A stretch of 64,000 nt of DNA from Leadbetterella sp. (GTDB taxonomy: Bacteria; Bacteroidota; Bacteroidia; Cytophagales; Spirosomataceae). Where the stretch lies: assembly GCA_019638185.1 (NCBI GenBank), contig JAHBUH010000004.1, positions 1 through 64,000 of the forward strand. The letters are read 5' to 3'. Made by a program: the position numbers and the translations under genes. The notes below the pieces were generated by a model. The model saw nothing but the letters and a program-made list of their open reading frames with translations. It did not search any database and was not told the DNA's origin. Positions 16,478 to 24,017 of the stretch are shown piece after piece (the stretch's first letter is position 1; the number at the start of each line of letters is the position of its first letter).

Positions 16478-17752
16478 ATGGAAACATCTGCCAAAAAATT
16501 ACAGGAAAGAAAGTTCTACATGGCGCTACCCGCCCTGGCTCTTCCTTTCATTACTTTACTGTTCTGGGCGCTTGGAGGAGGGAAAGTCACTGAAAGCACA
16601 GCCCAGCAGCCCGCTCACAGCGGACTACTACTTAGTCTTCCCGACGCGGTTCTGAAGGAAGACGCCCGACTCACCAAGCTTGACTTTTATAATCAGGCCC
16701 GCGCCGACTCACTGAAGCTGCAGGAGCTGATCCGAAATGACCCGAATTATCAAAGAGTAAGGCCACAGGCCGCACCCCAGACCCTTAACAGCTCACGGGG
16801 ACTGAATACTTCGCTTAACAGTGATAAGCGATACGAAGATGCTAATGAAGAAAAAATATATCGGAAGCTGGCTCAACTGGAAAAAGAGCTTAATACGCCT
16901 TCCTACGGCTCTTATCGGGAAATCCCAGCTCCCTATTTGCCTGCGAGCACGGACTCCTACTCTCCCGAGATAGACCGGCTGGAAGAAATGATGAAGACGA
17001 TGACCAGCACAGAAAGTGAGCAGAAGGAAATCGAGCAGCTCAGCGGCATGCTGGAAACCATTCTGGATATTCAGCATCCTGAGCGGGTCCAGCAAAGACT
17101 AACTGCTAACAGGCAGGAAAAGGAAAGTTTGCCTGTGTCCATAAAAGGAGATGAAAATACAGTTTCCCTATTAGAGAAAGAGCAGGCAGACCAACAGGGC
17201 GTAAACAAAGTGACAGTGGATTCATGGGATAATGATCCGCCTAACGGGTTTTTCTCCTGGTCAGAAAGTTCTAAATCACAACAGGTACGAAATACCATCC
17301 CCGCGGTTATTCACGAAACCCAACGGGTGGTGAACGGTTCAACAGTAAAGCTACGGCTAACCCAGGATGTAACCATTAATGGAATCCTGCTGCCCAAAGA
17401 CAACTTTGTTTTCGGCACCGCCCAGCTTAGTGGCGAGCGACTAAAGATCCATATTGAAGATATCCGCTGTGAGGATTCCATTTACCCCATAGATCTTACT
17501 GTCTATGATCTGGATGGAATGGAAGGAATTTATGTCCGTGGGGCTATCACCCGGGACGCGGTCAAACAATCGGCTGATCGCAACATTGCTACTTTGGGAA
17601 TCAGTAGCCTTGATCCCTCATTGGGTGCTCAGGCGGCTTCAGCCGGGATAGAGGTAGCTAAAAACCTCTTAAGCAAAAAAGTAAAACTGATTGAAGTAAC
17701 CCTGAAGGCTGGCTACCAGGTGCTACTTCAGAACGAAAAATCGGCCAGTTAA
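16478..17752 (+). CDS. traM: Conjugative transposon protein TraM
   Basis: This 424-residue VirB10-like protein has a short N-terminal cytoplasmic part and a membrane helix at about 15-31 (ALPALALPFITLLFWALGG). A long Gln/Glu-rich periplasmic spacer with coiled-coil character follows. The C-terminal domain begins near IPAVIHETQRVVNGSTVKLR and includes LTQDVTINGILLPKDNFVFG and YDLDGMEGIYVRGAITRDA, which is typical of TraM. It spans the periplasm and connects the inner-membrane ATPases to the outer-membrane TraN/TraO pore. The final part (LLSKKVKLIEVTLKAGYQVL) is complete. Confidence 0.9.
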   Translation: METSAKKLQERKFYMALPALALPFITLLFWALGGGKVTESTAQQPAHSGLLLSLPDAVLKEDARLTKLDFYNQARADSLKLQELIRNDPNYQRVRPQAAPQTLNSSRGLNTSLNSDKRYEDANEEKIYRKLAQLEKELNTPSYGSYREIPAPYLPASTDSYSPEIDRLEEMMKTMTSTESEQKEIEQLSGMLETILDIQHPERVQQRLTANRQEKESLPVSIKGDENTVSLLEKEQADQQGVNKVTVDSWDNDPPNGFFSWSESSKSQQVRNTIPAVIHETQRVVNGSTVKLRLTQDVTINGILLPKDNFVFGTAQLSGERLKIHIEDIRCEDSIYPIDLTVYDLDGMEGIYVRGAITRDAVKQSADRNIATLGISSLDPSLGAQAASAGIEVAKNLLSKKVKLIEVTLKAGYQVLLQNEKSAS

Positions 17753-17782
17753 CCCAATTGATAACTTTAAATTGATTATGTA

Positions 17783-18604
17783 ATGAGAAAGAATGTTATA
17801 GCAGGATTAATGAGTTTAGCACTCCTATTTTTAGAGATTCGTGCCGACGCCCAGGTGGCCATCACTCCAAAAACGCTTGAGATTACCTTCCAGAAAACTT
17901 CCAGTATTGTTTTCCCCTTCACCATAAGAGCAGTTGACAGGGGAAGCAGGGATGTTTTGGTACAAAAAGCGGCTGGCGTGGAAAATGTACTGCAGCTGAA
18001 GGCAGCCAAGAAAGATTTCCCGGAGACCAGTCTGACTGTTATCACCGCCGACGGGCACCTGTACTGTTTTGACGTGCAGTATTCCCCTGCCCCCCAGGTC
18101 TTAAATCTGTCATTTTCTGAGGCTAGTGCGAAAGTGGCAAGCTTTAATGAGGAAGAAACCGATCAGGCTCAAGTGCACTTCGACTGTCAGTTAATTGCAG
18201 CAGAGACAAAAAGAAATGTTAGCAAGAGTGACCGCCGGTTTGGTGTAAAACTTCAGCTAAGCGGGCTTTATATTCGCAATAATGTGATCTACTGCCAACT
18301 GAAACTGGAAAATGATACTCACGTGGATTACGACATCGGGCAGCTTCGCTTTTTTGTCCGGGATCAGAAAAAGGCCCGGCGTACAGCCACCCAGGAAGTA
18401 GAGATAAAGCCGATCTATACCGAGGGTAATACTGAGCAGATTTTGGGTAAAACCCAACATATAATAGTGTTTGCCTTGCCAAAATTCACGATCCCGGATA
18501 AGAAATACCTGGCTATACAGCTCATGGAAAAGAATGGCGGTAGACATCTGGCCCTGAAGCTGCGCAACAACACAATAATCAAATCCGAACCCATCGATAT
18601 GTAG
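17783..18604 (+). CDS. traN: Conjugative transposon protein TraN (DUF4138)
   Basis: This 273-residue VirB9-like periplasmic/outer-membrane protein has a signal peptide (ending near RADAQ). It then shows the DUF4138 pattern: TKTSSIVFPFTIRAVDRGS-like N-terminus, VLVQKAAGVENVLQLKAAK, ITADGHLYCFDVQYS, and a C-terminal YIRNNVIYCQLKLENDTHVD, YDIGQLRFFVRDQKKARRTA and QHIIVFALPKFTIPDKKYL. It completes the core channel genes. The usual downstream traO, traP and traQ are not found. The next 94 bases hold no gene. Confidence 0.9.
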   Translation: MRKNVIAGLMSLALLFLEIRADAQVAITPKTLEITFQKTSSIVFPFTIRAVDRGSRDVLVQKAAGVENVLQLKAAKKDFPETSLTVITADGHLYCFDVQYSPAPQVLNLSFSEASAKVASFNEEETDQAQVHFDCQLIAAETKRNVSKSDRRFGVKLQLSGLYIRNNVIYCQLKLENDTHVDYDIGQLRFFVRDQKKARRTATQEVEIKPIYTEGNTEQILGKTQHIIVFALPKFTIPDKKYLAIQLMEKNGGRHLALKLRNNTIIKSEPIDM

Positions 18605-18698
18605 TATCTGAAGACAAGTCTGGTAGGTTATCCGCGGAATGGAGGATAGTCATAGACCTAAAAATGAAGAGTTAATAAAACATTAAAAGTATAATGAG

Positions 18699-19505
18699 AT
18701 GAATCAGAAAAATTTTGATTATCTGCGTGAGCAAATCATTGCCACCGGATTCAGCGAGACACTGGAGGATAAGCTTAAAGCAGCTATCCAGGAAGGAAAA
18801 GCGGAGTTTAAACTTAATCATTCCATCCAGTACGGAAGAGACAATGTAGGTGTTGAGCTCAACTTCACCAGATCGAAGCAAAGTGATATGTATTTCTTTA
18901 ACTCGTACCGGGTGAGCCTTGAAAAGGCAAAGGCTTTAGAAAAACTGGAGCAGACATTTTATATCAATAAGGGGGATAATATTGCCTTAAAAGAAGCATA
19001 TCATCTTCTGAACACAAGAGCAGTAAATAAAGACCTGACCACCAAAGAAGGTCAGGTGGCTAATGCCTGGGTTATGATTGACTTCAAAGAAACCACTGCC
19101 AGCGGTAATTTTAAACTGAAATACTTCTATGAGAGTTACGGCTATGATTTGGAGAAAGTTCTGAGTGCGCAACCCATCCGGCAGCTGGCAGATCCCGAAT
19201 CGAAAAGTAATCTCATTTCGGCGCTGAAAGAAGGTAATCGGGTACCGGTAACTATTCAAGTGGATGGGGTCGACAAAAATTACCACATTGAAGCTAACCC
19301 GCAGTTTAAGACCCTCAATATGTACGATGAGAATATGCAACGGGTGATTAGCCGCCAGTCCCGGACTGAAAAGCAATCTGTGGAGAACGGCCAATCGGCA
19401 AAACAGGAGAGTAGTAAGGAGCGACAAACAGTCGCTGACGATGATGGCCCCACGGTGAGTCAGCAACCTAAAGCAAAAAGGAGAAAGCAGGCCCAGACTG
19501 TATAA
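18699..19505 (+). CDS. Conserved hypothetical protein of conjugative elements (paralogue A)
   Basis: This 268-residue soluble protein has the segment SYGYDLEKVLSAQPIRQL, then VPVTIQVDGVDKNYHIEANP and QFKTLNMYDENMQRV. The EANPQFK..N.YDE motif is typical of DUF3945/DUF4099-like proteins found on Bacteroidota mobile elements. The C-terminal 60 residues are low-complexity, polar and basic (Gln/Ser/Lys-rich), as is common for nucleic-acid-associated tails. The next gene is a diverged duplicate. The role is unknown; context suggests DNA processing or element maintenance. Confidence 0.65.
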   Translation: MNQKNFDYLREQIIATGFSETLEDKLKAAIQEGKAEFKLNHSIQYGRDNVGVELNFTRSKQSDMYFFNSYRVSLEKAKALEKLEQTFYINKGDNIALKEAYHLLNTRAVNKDLTTKEGQVANAWVMIDFKETTASGNFKLKYFYESYGYDLEKVLSAQPIRQLADPESKSNLISALKEGNRVPVTIQVDGVDKNYHIEANPQFKTLNMYDENMQRVISRQSRTEKQSVENGQSAKQESSKERQTVADDDGPTVSQQPKAKRRKQAQTV

Positions 19506-19535
19506 AGAAGTGTAAAATTATAAAATACTACCAAA

Positions 19536-20588
19536 ATGAAGAATCAGTTTGTTGGAGCAAATCGGGTAGAAATGGAGCTGACCCTGTGGCGAAGCCGGGA
19601 AGAACGCTTCAGTAAACTATTCTCAATGAGTATTTCGGCCAATCGTGCACTGCTGAGAGAAAAGCTGCACCATTATGAACGCGCAGCCATCAAATATAAG
19701 GGAACGAGTGATCCGGAAGAGCGCTTTGCCCTACAGGTAATGCGGCAAGAGAGAAGACAGATGGAAAAGCAGCTCTATCCCAACTTTCTGCTCCGTATGC
19801 TTCGCCGTCTGCTGGTTCTACCTGCAAGAGAGAGGATAAGTGTAAGAAAGGATGTTAAGAATACAGAGGCAAATAGCCGGTCTTTAAAGGAGCAAATCCA
19901 AAAGGCCGGCTTCTCTGGTCTCGCTTCAAAATTGGACGAACAGATAAGACAAGGACAACCTCAATTCTCTATTCCAAATTCCTACTACATAAATGAAAGG
20001 GAAAGGGTCGATCATCAGTTACACTTTGTCAGGGACCATACCGGCAACTACCAGTTTAATGGTTTTCAGGCCAAGCTATATGATGAAACGAAGCCAGAAG
20101 CGTCCAGGCAATATTATGTTGAAGCCAGGGAGGGTATGGATATAGGGCGCGTTTACCAGCTTCTGGAAGGACGTGCAGTTCAGAAAGCAGGCAGCTGGAT
20201 TCAGCTGGATTTAAATGACAAGGATGCTCAGGGAAATAACAGGGTCAAGGAGTTTCCTTCCAGCTATGGATTCGATTTAGAGAGGGTACTACAAGATTTA
20301 CCCATTAAGGAGTTGCGGAACCAATCTACTGCCTTTCAGCTGTTGGATAAGCTGAAGCAGGGGAGCCGGGAAGCAGTATCCTTTCTGCAGGACGACAGGG
20401 AATACCGCTACTATATAGAGGCCAACCCTCAATTCAAGTCTGTGAGTATTTTTGATGAGCACTCCCGAAAAGTAACACTTTCCTCGGCTTTGGGAAATAA
20501 AACGCCTGAGGCTATAAAAGTCAGCCAGCAAATGAACCAGCAGCAGTTGAATTTTAAAAAACTAAACGGGGTGAAAGTTCACCATTAG
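19536..20588 (+). CDS. Conserved hypothetical protein of conjugative elements (paralogue B)
   Basis: This 350-residue protein matches paralogue A from about residue 115 onward: QIQKAGFSGLASKLDEQIRQ, SSYGFDLERVLQDLPIKELR and YYIEANPQFKSVSIFDEHSR. It adds a basic helical N-terminal extension of about 110 residues (MELTLWRSREERFSKLFSMS, RQERRQMEKQLYPNF) and lacks A's charged C-terminal tail. The pair looks like a tandem duplication followed by domain change. No enzymatic motif is seen. Confidence 0.65.
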   Translation: MKNQFVGANRVEMELTLWRSREERFSKLFSMSISANRALLREKLHHYERAAIKYKGTSDPEERFALQVMRQERRQMEKQLYPNFLLRMLRRLLVLPARERISVRKDVKNTEANSRSLKEQIQKAGFSGLASKLDEQIRQGQPQFSIPNSYYINERERVDHQLHFVRDHTGNYQFNGFQAKLYDETKPEASRQYYVEAREGMDIGRVYQLLEGRAVQKAGSWIQLDLNDKDAQGNNRVKEFPSSYGFDLERVLQDLPIKELRNQSTAFQLLDKLKQGSREAVSFLQDDREYRYYIEANPQFKSVSIFDEHSRKVTLSSALGNKTPEAIKVSQQMNQQQLNFKKLNGVKVHH

Positions 20589-20591
20589 GAT

Positions 20592-20939
20592 ATGATCGAG
20601 ACAGAGGAAATATTGAAGCCGTTGTCGGACTTCTTCGGAGCTATTGAAAAAGATCCCCGCATCAGTATTACCCATATTGGTATCTATGCGGCCTTATTGC
20701 AGTACAGGAAACAAAAGGGGCTCATCAACCCGATTATAGCTTTCAGTCACCAGATCATGCGAATAGCAAAGATCTCCTCTCCCACCACCTATCATAAGTG
20801 CGTAAGGGATTTAAGTGATTTCGGGTACATCGAATATGAACCTTCATTTCGTAGAAACCTGGGAAGTAAAATCTACTTTCCTGAAAACCAGGGAATAGGA
20901 ATGAGTCAATTAAGCAAAAATCAAATAGCTCAATATTAA
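20592..20939 (+). CDS. Winged-helix-like small protein
   Basis: This 115-residue protein starts MIETEEILKPLSDFFGAIEK, three bases after the preceding gene. The central part (THIGIYAALLQYRKQKGLIN, RIAKISSPTTYHKCVRDLSD, FGYIEYEPSF) has the helix-turn-helix-plus-wing pattern of small DNA-binding proteins common on Bacteroidota integrative elements. It is a likely element regulator. Its stop overlaps the end of the convergent gene by four bases. Confidence 0.65.
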   Translation: MIETEEILKPLSDFFGAIEKDPRISITHIGIYAALLQYRKQKGLINPIIAFSHQIMRIAKISSPTTYHKCVRDLSDFGYIEYEPSFRRNLGSKIYFPENQGIGMSQLSKNQIAQY

Positions 20940-21691
20940 GGTCTAAGGGTATCTAACCACTGTGCAAGTTGATCTGTAACTACTGTTGTATCAATCTCGG
21001 GGTAGTGTATTTTCATGTACTCCTTAAATGCGGTTTGAGTCTTTATATTTTGCCATTCCATAACTGTAAGGCATAGCATGGGCCATTGTTTTGTGTCCTG
21101 CACAAAACCATACAAAGGAAGATAAGGTGGAGATAAGTACAACGAACTTTCAACGAGCTGGTCATAAAAAGATTGGGAAAGAGCCTTTTTCATATCATGG
21201 ATAACCTCATAAGCAATAGTATTCCTGGTACCCTCCCTGACCGTTATAGCAAGAGCCGGCATACCCCTGCTTTGGAAGAAATTGTACAGGTAATTAATAT
21301 AGCTATCTTCAGTAATATCGCACAAATCCTTGCTATAAAAGGCGTATTCACGTTTAAACAGATCTAATGAAAAATCGTCAGGGTGCCTATCTATAATAAA
21401 GTCAATAACCTCTATTTCCTTAGAGGTTATTTCCTCAATAGATGGACCGAACTTTTCAATCCCCATTTCATTGGTTTCTTTCACTGTTTCCTCGGTCGCC
21501 GCAGGAAGATCAGCTCTCCTATCAGGCAAGAAATGCCTGGACTTCGAAAACAGGTCAAAATAGTAGCTTTTAAAAAAAATGTGTATACGCTTATGTGTGA
21601 CTTGAATGTATAGAGGGTAGGTCATGTGACCATATAGTGACACTTGCTTTAGCCTGTTATTAAAGTAGATTTTATAACTCACTTTACTCAT
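20936..21691 (-). CDS. Hypothetical protein
   Basis: This is a 251-residue protein from ATG 21691 (MSKVSYKIYFNNRLKQVSLY). A longer frame to 21739 would start upstream of the likely transcription start. The N-terminal 50 residues (YPLYIQVTHKRIHIFFKSYY) have the strand pattern of the arm-type DNA-binding domain of Bacteroidota tyrosine recombinases, but no catalytic RHRY region follows. The rest is helical with no motif I recognise. It might be a DNA-binding accessory protein of the element; this is inference from one domain-like stretch. Confidence 0.55.
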   Translation of the reverse strand: MSKVSYKIYFNNRLKQVSLYGHMTYPLYIQVTHKRIHIFFKSYYFDLFSKSRHFLPDRRADLPAATEETVKETNEMGIEKFGPSIEEITSKEIEVIDFIIDRHPDDFSLDLFKREYAFYSKDLCDITEDSYINYLYNFFQSRGMPALAITVREGTRNTIAYEVIHDMKKALSQSFYDQLVESSLYLSPPYLPLYGFVQDTKQWPMLCLTVMEWQNIKTQTAFKEYMKIHYPEIDTTVVTDQLAQWLDTLRP

Positions 21692-21741
21692 TTGCTTCTC
21701 TGTTGGCCAGTTGGTTGTCGCTTCCCATTCTTGTCCCAAAA

Positions 21742-21749
21742 CAAAAGTA
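21742..21749 (-). promoter_or_regulatory. -7 box for the hypothetical gene at 20936-21691
   Basis: On the minus strand 21749-21742 reads TACTTTTG, a match to the Bacteroidota -7 consensus TAnnTTTG. Transcription would start near 21735, 45 bases before ATG 21691. The -33 region is only T-rich and not a clear match. Confidence 0.4.
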
Positions 21750-21780
21750 AGCAGTTATGTAAAAGATTAAAGAATGTATA

Positions 21781-21805
21781 TAAAAACTTTCAGTGAAAGT
21801 TTTTA
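21781..21805. terminator. Perfect 11-bp hairpin, bidirectional terminator or operator
   Basis: TAAAAACTTTC (21781-21791) and GAAAGTTTTTA (21795-21805) form a perfect hairpin with a 3-base loop. The T-rich 3' side gives terminator character in both directions. It lies between divergent genes, so an operator function is equally possible. Confidence 0.4.
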
Positions 21806-21816
21806 TTAAGAAAGCG

Positions 21817-21862
21817 TTGATAATATTTATATTATCAATACAATTTATTATCTTAGTATTGT
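21817..21862. repeat. Palindromes upstream of the recombinase unit
   Basis: TTGATAATA (21817-21825) pairs perfectly with TATTATCAA (21830-21838). CAATAC (21836-21841) is mirrored by GTATTG near 21857-21862. Such AT-rich palindromes upstream of the small gene and recombinase are candidate operators for control of excision. Confidence 0.35.
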
Positions 21863-21916
21863 TAAAGTATCCATCTGCACGAAAGCATTGTGTAGTTGAT
21901 TATGAGGAGTTGCAAA

Positions 21917-22060
21917 ATGGAAAAACTTAAACCCGAGCAGGCTGTAGAACTGCTCAGTAAAAATGGCATTGAAGTATCATTAGAACAAGCTGCCGCAATT
22001 CTCGACTTCCTGAATTTATTAGCTAATATTCTAATAGAAAGATACTTAAAAAAGAATTAG
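21917..22060 (+). CDS. Small conserved protein preceding the serine recombinase
   Basis: This is a 47-residue protein from ATG 21917, starting MEKLKPEQAVELLSKNGIEV; an in-frame ATG at 21902 would add five residues. It continues SLEQAAAILDFLNLLANILI and ends with RYLKKN. The (E/K)QA..(L)L...G..VS.EQA..IL(D/E)F...LA pattern is one I recall in short proteins next to Bacteroidota serine recombinases. A GAGGAG-like sequence (TGAGGAGTTGC) precedes it. It might be a recombination directionality factor or a helper of the recombinase, but this is inference from position only. Confidence 0.6.
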   Translation: MEKLKPEQAVELLSKNGIEVSLEQAAAILDFLNLLANILIERYLKKN

Positions 22061-22102
22061 AGTTCTATGCTAATTATATGTTGATTTTAAATTTAAACGA
22101 GT

Positions 22103-23704
22103 ATGAAAATCGCTGATCTGTACATCCGTGTAAGTACGGATGAACAAGCCGAAAAAGGCTATTCGCAACGCAATCAGGAAGAACTACTGCGTAAGTATTG
22201 TGAAGCTAACAACATTACCATCCGAAGAGTAATGTTTGAGGATCACTCTGCTAAGACCTTTATCCGCCCGGAGTGGAAAGCATATTTATCAGACTTAAGA
22301 AAAAATAGAGGAAAAGCAGATTTGGTCTTGTTCCTTAAATGGGACAGATTCAGTCGCAATGCCGGTGATGCCTACCAAATGATAAGTACACTTAGGAGAT
22401 TAGGTGTGGAACCACAAGCTATAGACCAGCCTCTGGATTTGTCCATTCCTGAAAATAAAATGATGCTTGCTTTCTATCTGACAGGACCTGAAGTAGAGAA
22501 TGACCGACGAGCATTAAATGTAATTGACGGAATGATGAAAGCAAGAAAAGAAGGCCGTTATATGGGCTTAGCTCCTATTGGTTACATTAATAGGGCGGAT
22601 GAAAAAGGGAAAAAATACATCGCTATTAACGAGCCTCAGGCAAGTGCAGTGCGCTGGTCTTTCGAAGAATTAGTCAAAGGAGTATATAATACCGAGCAAG
22701 TCTATAAAATGGCGCGAGAAAAAGGATTCACGGGTACAAAAAGTCTCTTTTGGTTCGCTATTCGGAATCCCGTATACTGTGGAAAGATATTTGTACCCAA
22801 ATACAGAAATGAACCCAGCACCTTTGTCCAGGGAGTACATGACCCACTGATTACCGAAGACCTGTTTTATCGGGTACAGGATGTACTGGATGGAAGAAAA
22901 CGTAACCAATACAGGCTAAAGGTAGTTTCCAATTCAACTTTACCTCTAAGGGGATTCTTAACTTGTCCCACATGCGGTAAAATACTAACTGGCAGTGCAT
23001 CAAAAGGACATACCAAACACTATTCTTACTATCACTGTTCTCTCGGTTGTAAATTCAGACAAAGGGCCGATGATCTTAATCAACAGTTTATTTATGAACT
23101 CCGAAAGTATATGCCGCGTCCAGAACTGGCTGAATTATATAAAGTGGTACTGAAACAAACGTGGAGCAGTCAAAATGATCATCTCGTGAATGAAAAAAGA
23201 CAATTGCAGAAACAGATGACAGAGCTTGAAAATAAGCTGATTTACATTCGTGAACTGTTATCATCAAAGCTCATACAACCGGACGATTACCTAGAAATGA
23301 AATCCGACTATAAAACAAAGGTAGAAAAGTTAAAAGCCAGATTAAGCGGACTTTCAGATAATGATCTAAACTTCAAAGAGCTTCTTAATAAAGGGATCAG
23401 TAACCTTTTAAGGTTGGATAAGATTTACGAGAACGCTGATATTGATAAAAAGCGAGAAGTAATTAGTTCGATATTTCCTGAAAAATTGTATATCGAAAAC
23501 AATGTACTTCGAACTTTTAGAGTGAACGAAGCAGTCAACTATATCTACCTGATAAACAACAATTTACGAGAAAATAAAAAAGGACAAGCGGAAGAAAATT
23601 CCGACTTGTCCTGTCAAGTGATCCCGGCAGGATTCGAACCTGCGACCCACAGATTAGAAATCTGTTGCTCTATCCAACTGAGCTACGGAACCTTCTTTAA
23701 ATAA
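22103..23704 (+). CDS. Large serine recombinase (element integrase)
   Basis: This 533-residue site-specific recombinase has an N-terminal resolvase domain with catalytic S11 in LYIRVSTDEQAEKGYS and the downstream LKWDRFSRNAGDAYQMI. A recombinase domain follows (YMGLAPIGYINRADEKGKKY, FWFAIRNPVYCGKIF). A zinc-ribbon (LTCPTCGK ... YHCSLGCK) and a coiled coil come next. The normal C-terminus, about EKLYIENNVLRTFRVNEAVN, should end soon after. Instead the frame continues with KKGQAEENSDLSCQVIPAGF and then codons that are the antisense of tRNA-Arg, stopping at 23704. The last 45 or so residues are therefore chromosome-derived read-through created by integration, placing the element's right end near 23,550-23,575. 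Confidence 0.92.
   Translation: MKIADLYIRVSTDEQAEKGYSQRNQEELLRKYCEANNITIRRVMFEDHSAKTFIRPEWKAYLSDLRKNRGKADLVLFLKWDRFSRNAGDAYQMISTLRRLGVEPQAIDQPLDLSIPENKMMLAFYLTGPEVENDRRALNVIDGMMKARKEGRYMGLAPIGYINRADEKGKKYIAINEPQASAVRWSFEELVKGVYNTEQVYKMAREKGFTGTKSLFWFAIRNPVYCGKIFVPKYRNEPSTFVQGVHDPLITEDLFYRVQDVLDGRKRNQYRLKVVSNSTLPLRGFLTCPTCGKILTGSASKGHTKHYSYYHCSLGCKFRQRADDLNQQFIYELRKYMPRPELAELYKVVLKQTWSSQNDHLVNEKRQLQKQMTELENKLIYIRELLSSKLIQPDDYLEMKSDYKTKVEKLKARLSGLSDNDLNFKELLNKGISNLLRLDKIYENADIDKKREVISSIFPEKLYIENNVLRTFRVNEAVNYIYLINNNLRENKKGQAEENSDLSCQVIPAGFEPATHRLEICCSIQLSYGTFFK
23570..23612 (-). terminator. Rho-independent terminator of the tRNA cluster
   Basis: AGGACAAGCGGAA (23581-23593) pairs with TTCCG (23599-23603) and CTTGTCCT (23605-23612), with one bulged base. 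On the minus strand the hairpin is followed by TTTTTTATTTTC. It terminates leftward transcription after tRNA-Arg. Confidence 0.8.
23619..23692 (-). tRNA. tRNA-Arg (UCU)
   Basis: This 74-nt gene is on the minus strand. It has a 7-bp acceptor GGTTCCG/CGGGATC (two wobbles), D arm GCTC..GAGC, anticodon stem ACAGA/TCTGT with loop TTTCTAA (anticodon TCT), and T arm GCAGG-TTCGAAT-CCTGC. The discriminator is A, and CCA is not encoded. The recombinase reading frame runs antisense through the whole gene. Confidence 0.95.
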
Positions 23705-23707
23705 GAA

Positions 23708-23729
23708 AAAGCAGCTGTGAAGCTGCTTT
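23708..23729 (-). terminator. Hairpin terminator between tRNA-Pro and tRNA-Arg
   Basis: AAAGCAGCT (23708-23716) and AGCTGCTTT (23721-23729) form a perfect 9-bp hairpin with loop GTGA. On the minus strand it is followed by TTCTTAT. It may be a partial terminator or a processing site, since tRNA-Arg has no promoter of its own that I can see. Confidence 0.6.
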
Positions 23730-23730
23730 G

Positions 23731-23805
23731 TCGGGGTGGCAAGATTCGAACTTGCGACCTTCTGCTCCCAAAGCAGACGCGATGACCGGGCTACGCTACA
23801 CCCCG
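23731..23805 (-). tRNA. tRNA-Pro (UGG)
   Basis: This 75-nt gene is on the minus strand. Acceptor CGGGGTG/CACCCCG is perfect, the anticodon loop is TTTGGGA (anticodon TGG), and the T arm is GCAAG-TTCGAAT-CTTGC. The discriminator is A, and CCA is not encoded. Confidence 0.95.
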
Positions 23806-23819
23806 AATTACTTTTTCAG

Positions 23820-23906
23820 CGGAGAGAGCGGGATTCGAACCCGCGGTACCGTTTCCAGTACGTCAGTTTAGCAAACTGGTGGTTTCAGCCACTCACCCAT
23901 CTCTCC
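23820..23906 (-). tRNA. tRNA-Ser (GCU)
   Basis: This 87-nt class II tRNA is on the minus strand. It has acceptor GGAGAGA/TCTCTCC, anticodon loop with GCT inside CAGTTTGCTAAACTG, a long variable arm (GTACTGGAAACGGTAC) and T arm CGGG-TTCGAAT-CCCG. The discriminator is G. It is the first gene of the Ser-Pro-Arg cluster. Confidence 0.95.
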
Positions 23907-23925
23907 GTCTCTCCGAAAAGGTTTG

Positions 23926-23957
23926 CAAATATAGACCCTTTTTACAGCACTGCAAAA
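23926..23957 (-). promoter_or_regulatory. Promoter of the tRNA Ser-Pro-Arg cluster
   Basis: On the minus strand TTTTG (23957-23953) is followed by 19 bases and TATATTTG (23933-23926). This is an exact match to the Bacteroidota -33/-7 consensus. The predicted start is near 23920, about 14 bases before tRNA-Ser. Confidence 0.8.
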
Positions 23958-24017
23958 CTTCGCCGCGATATTTTTATGATATTTTTTTAGCCCCGGAGTT
24001 AAGAATTTGGCAATAAA

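Noticed and set aside
23570-23704. C-terminal domain of the recombinase
   Set aside because: These codons are the terminator and antisense tRNA-Arg sequence, not a protein domain.
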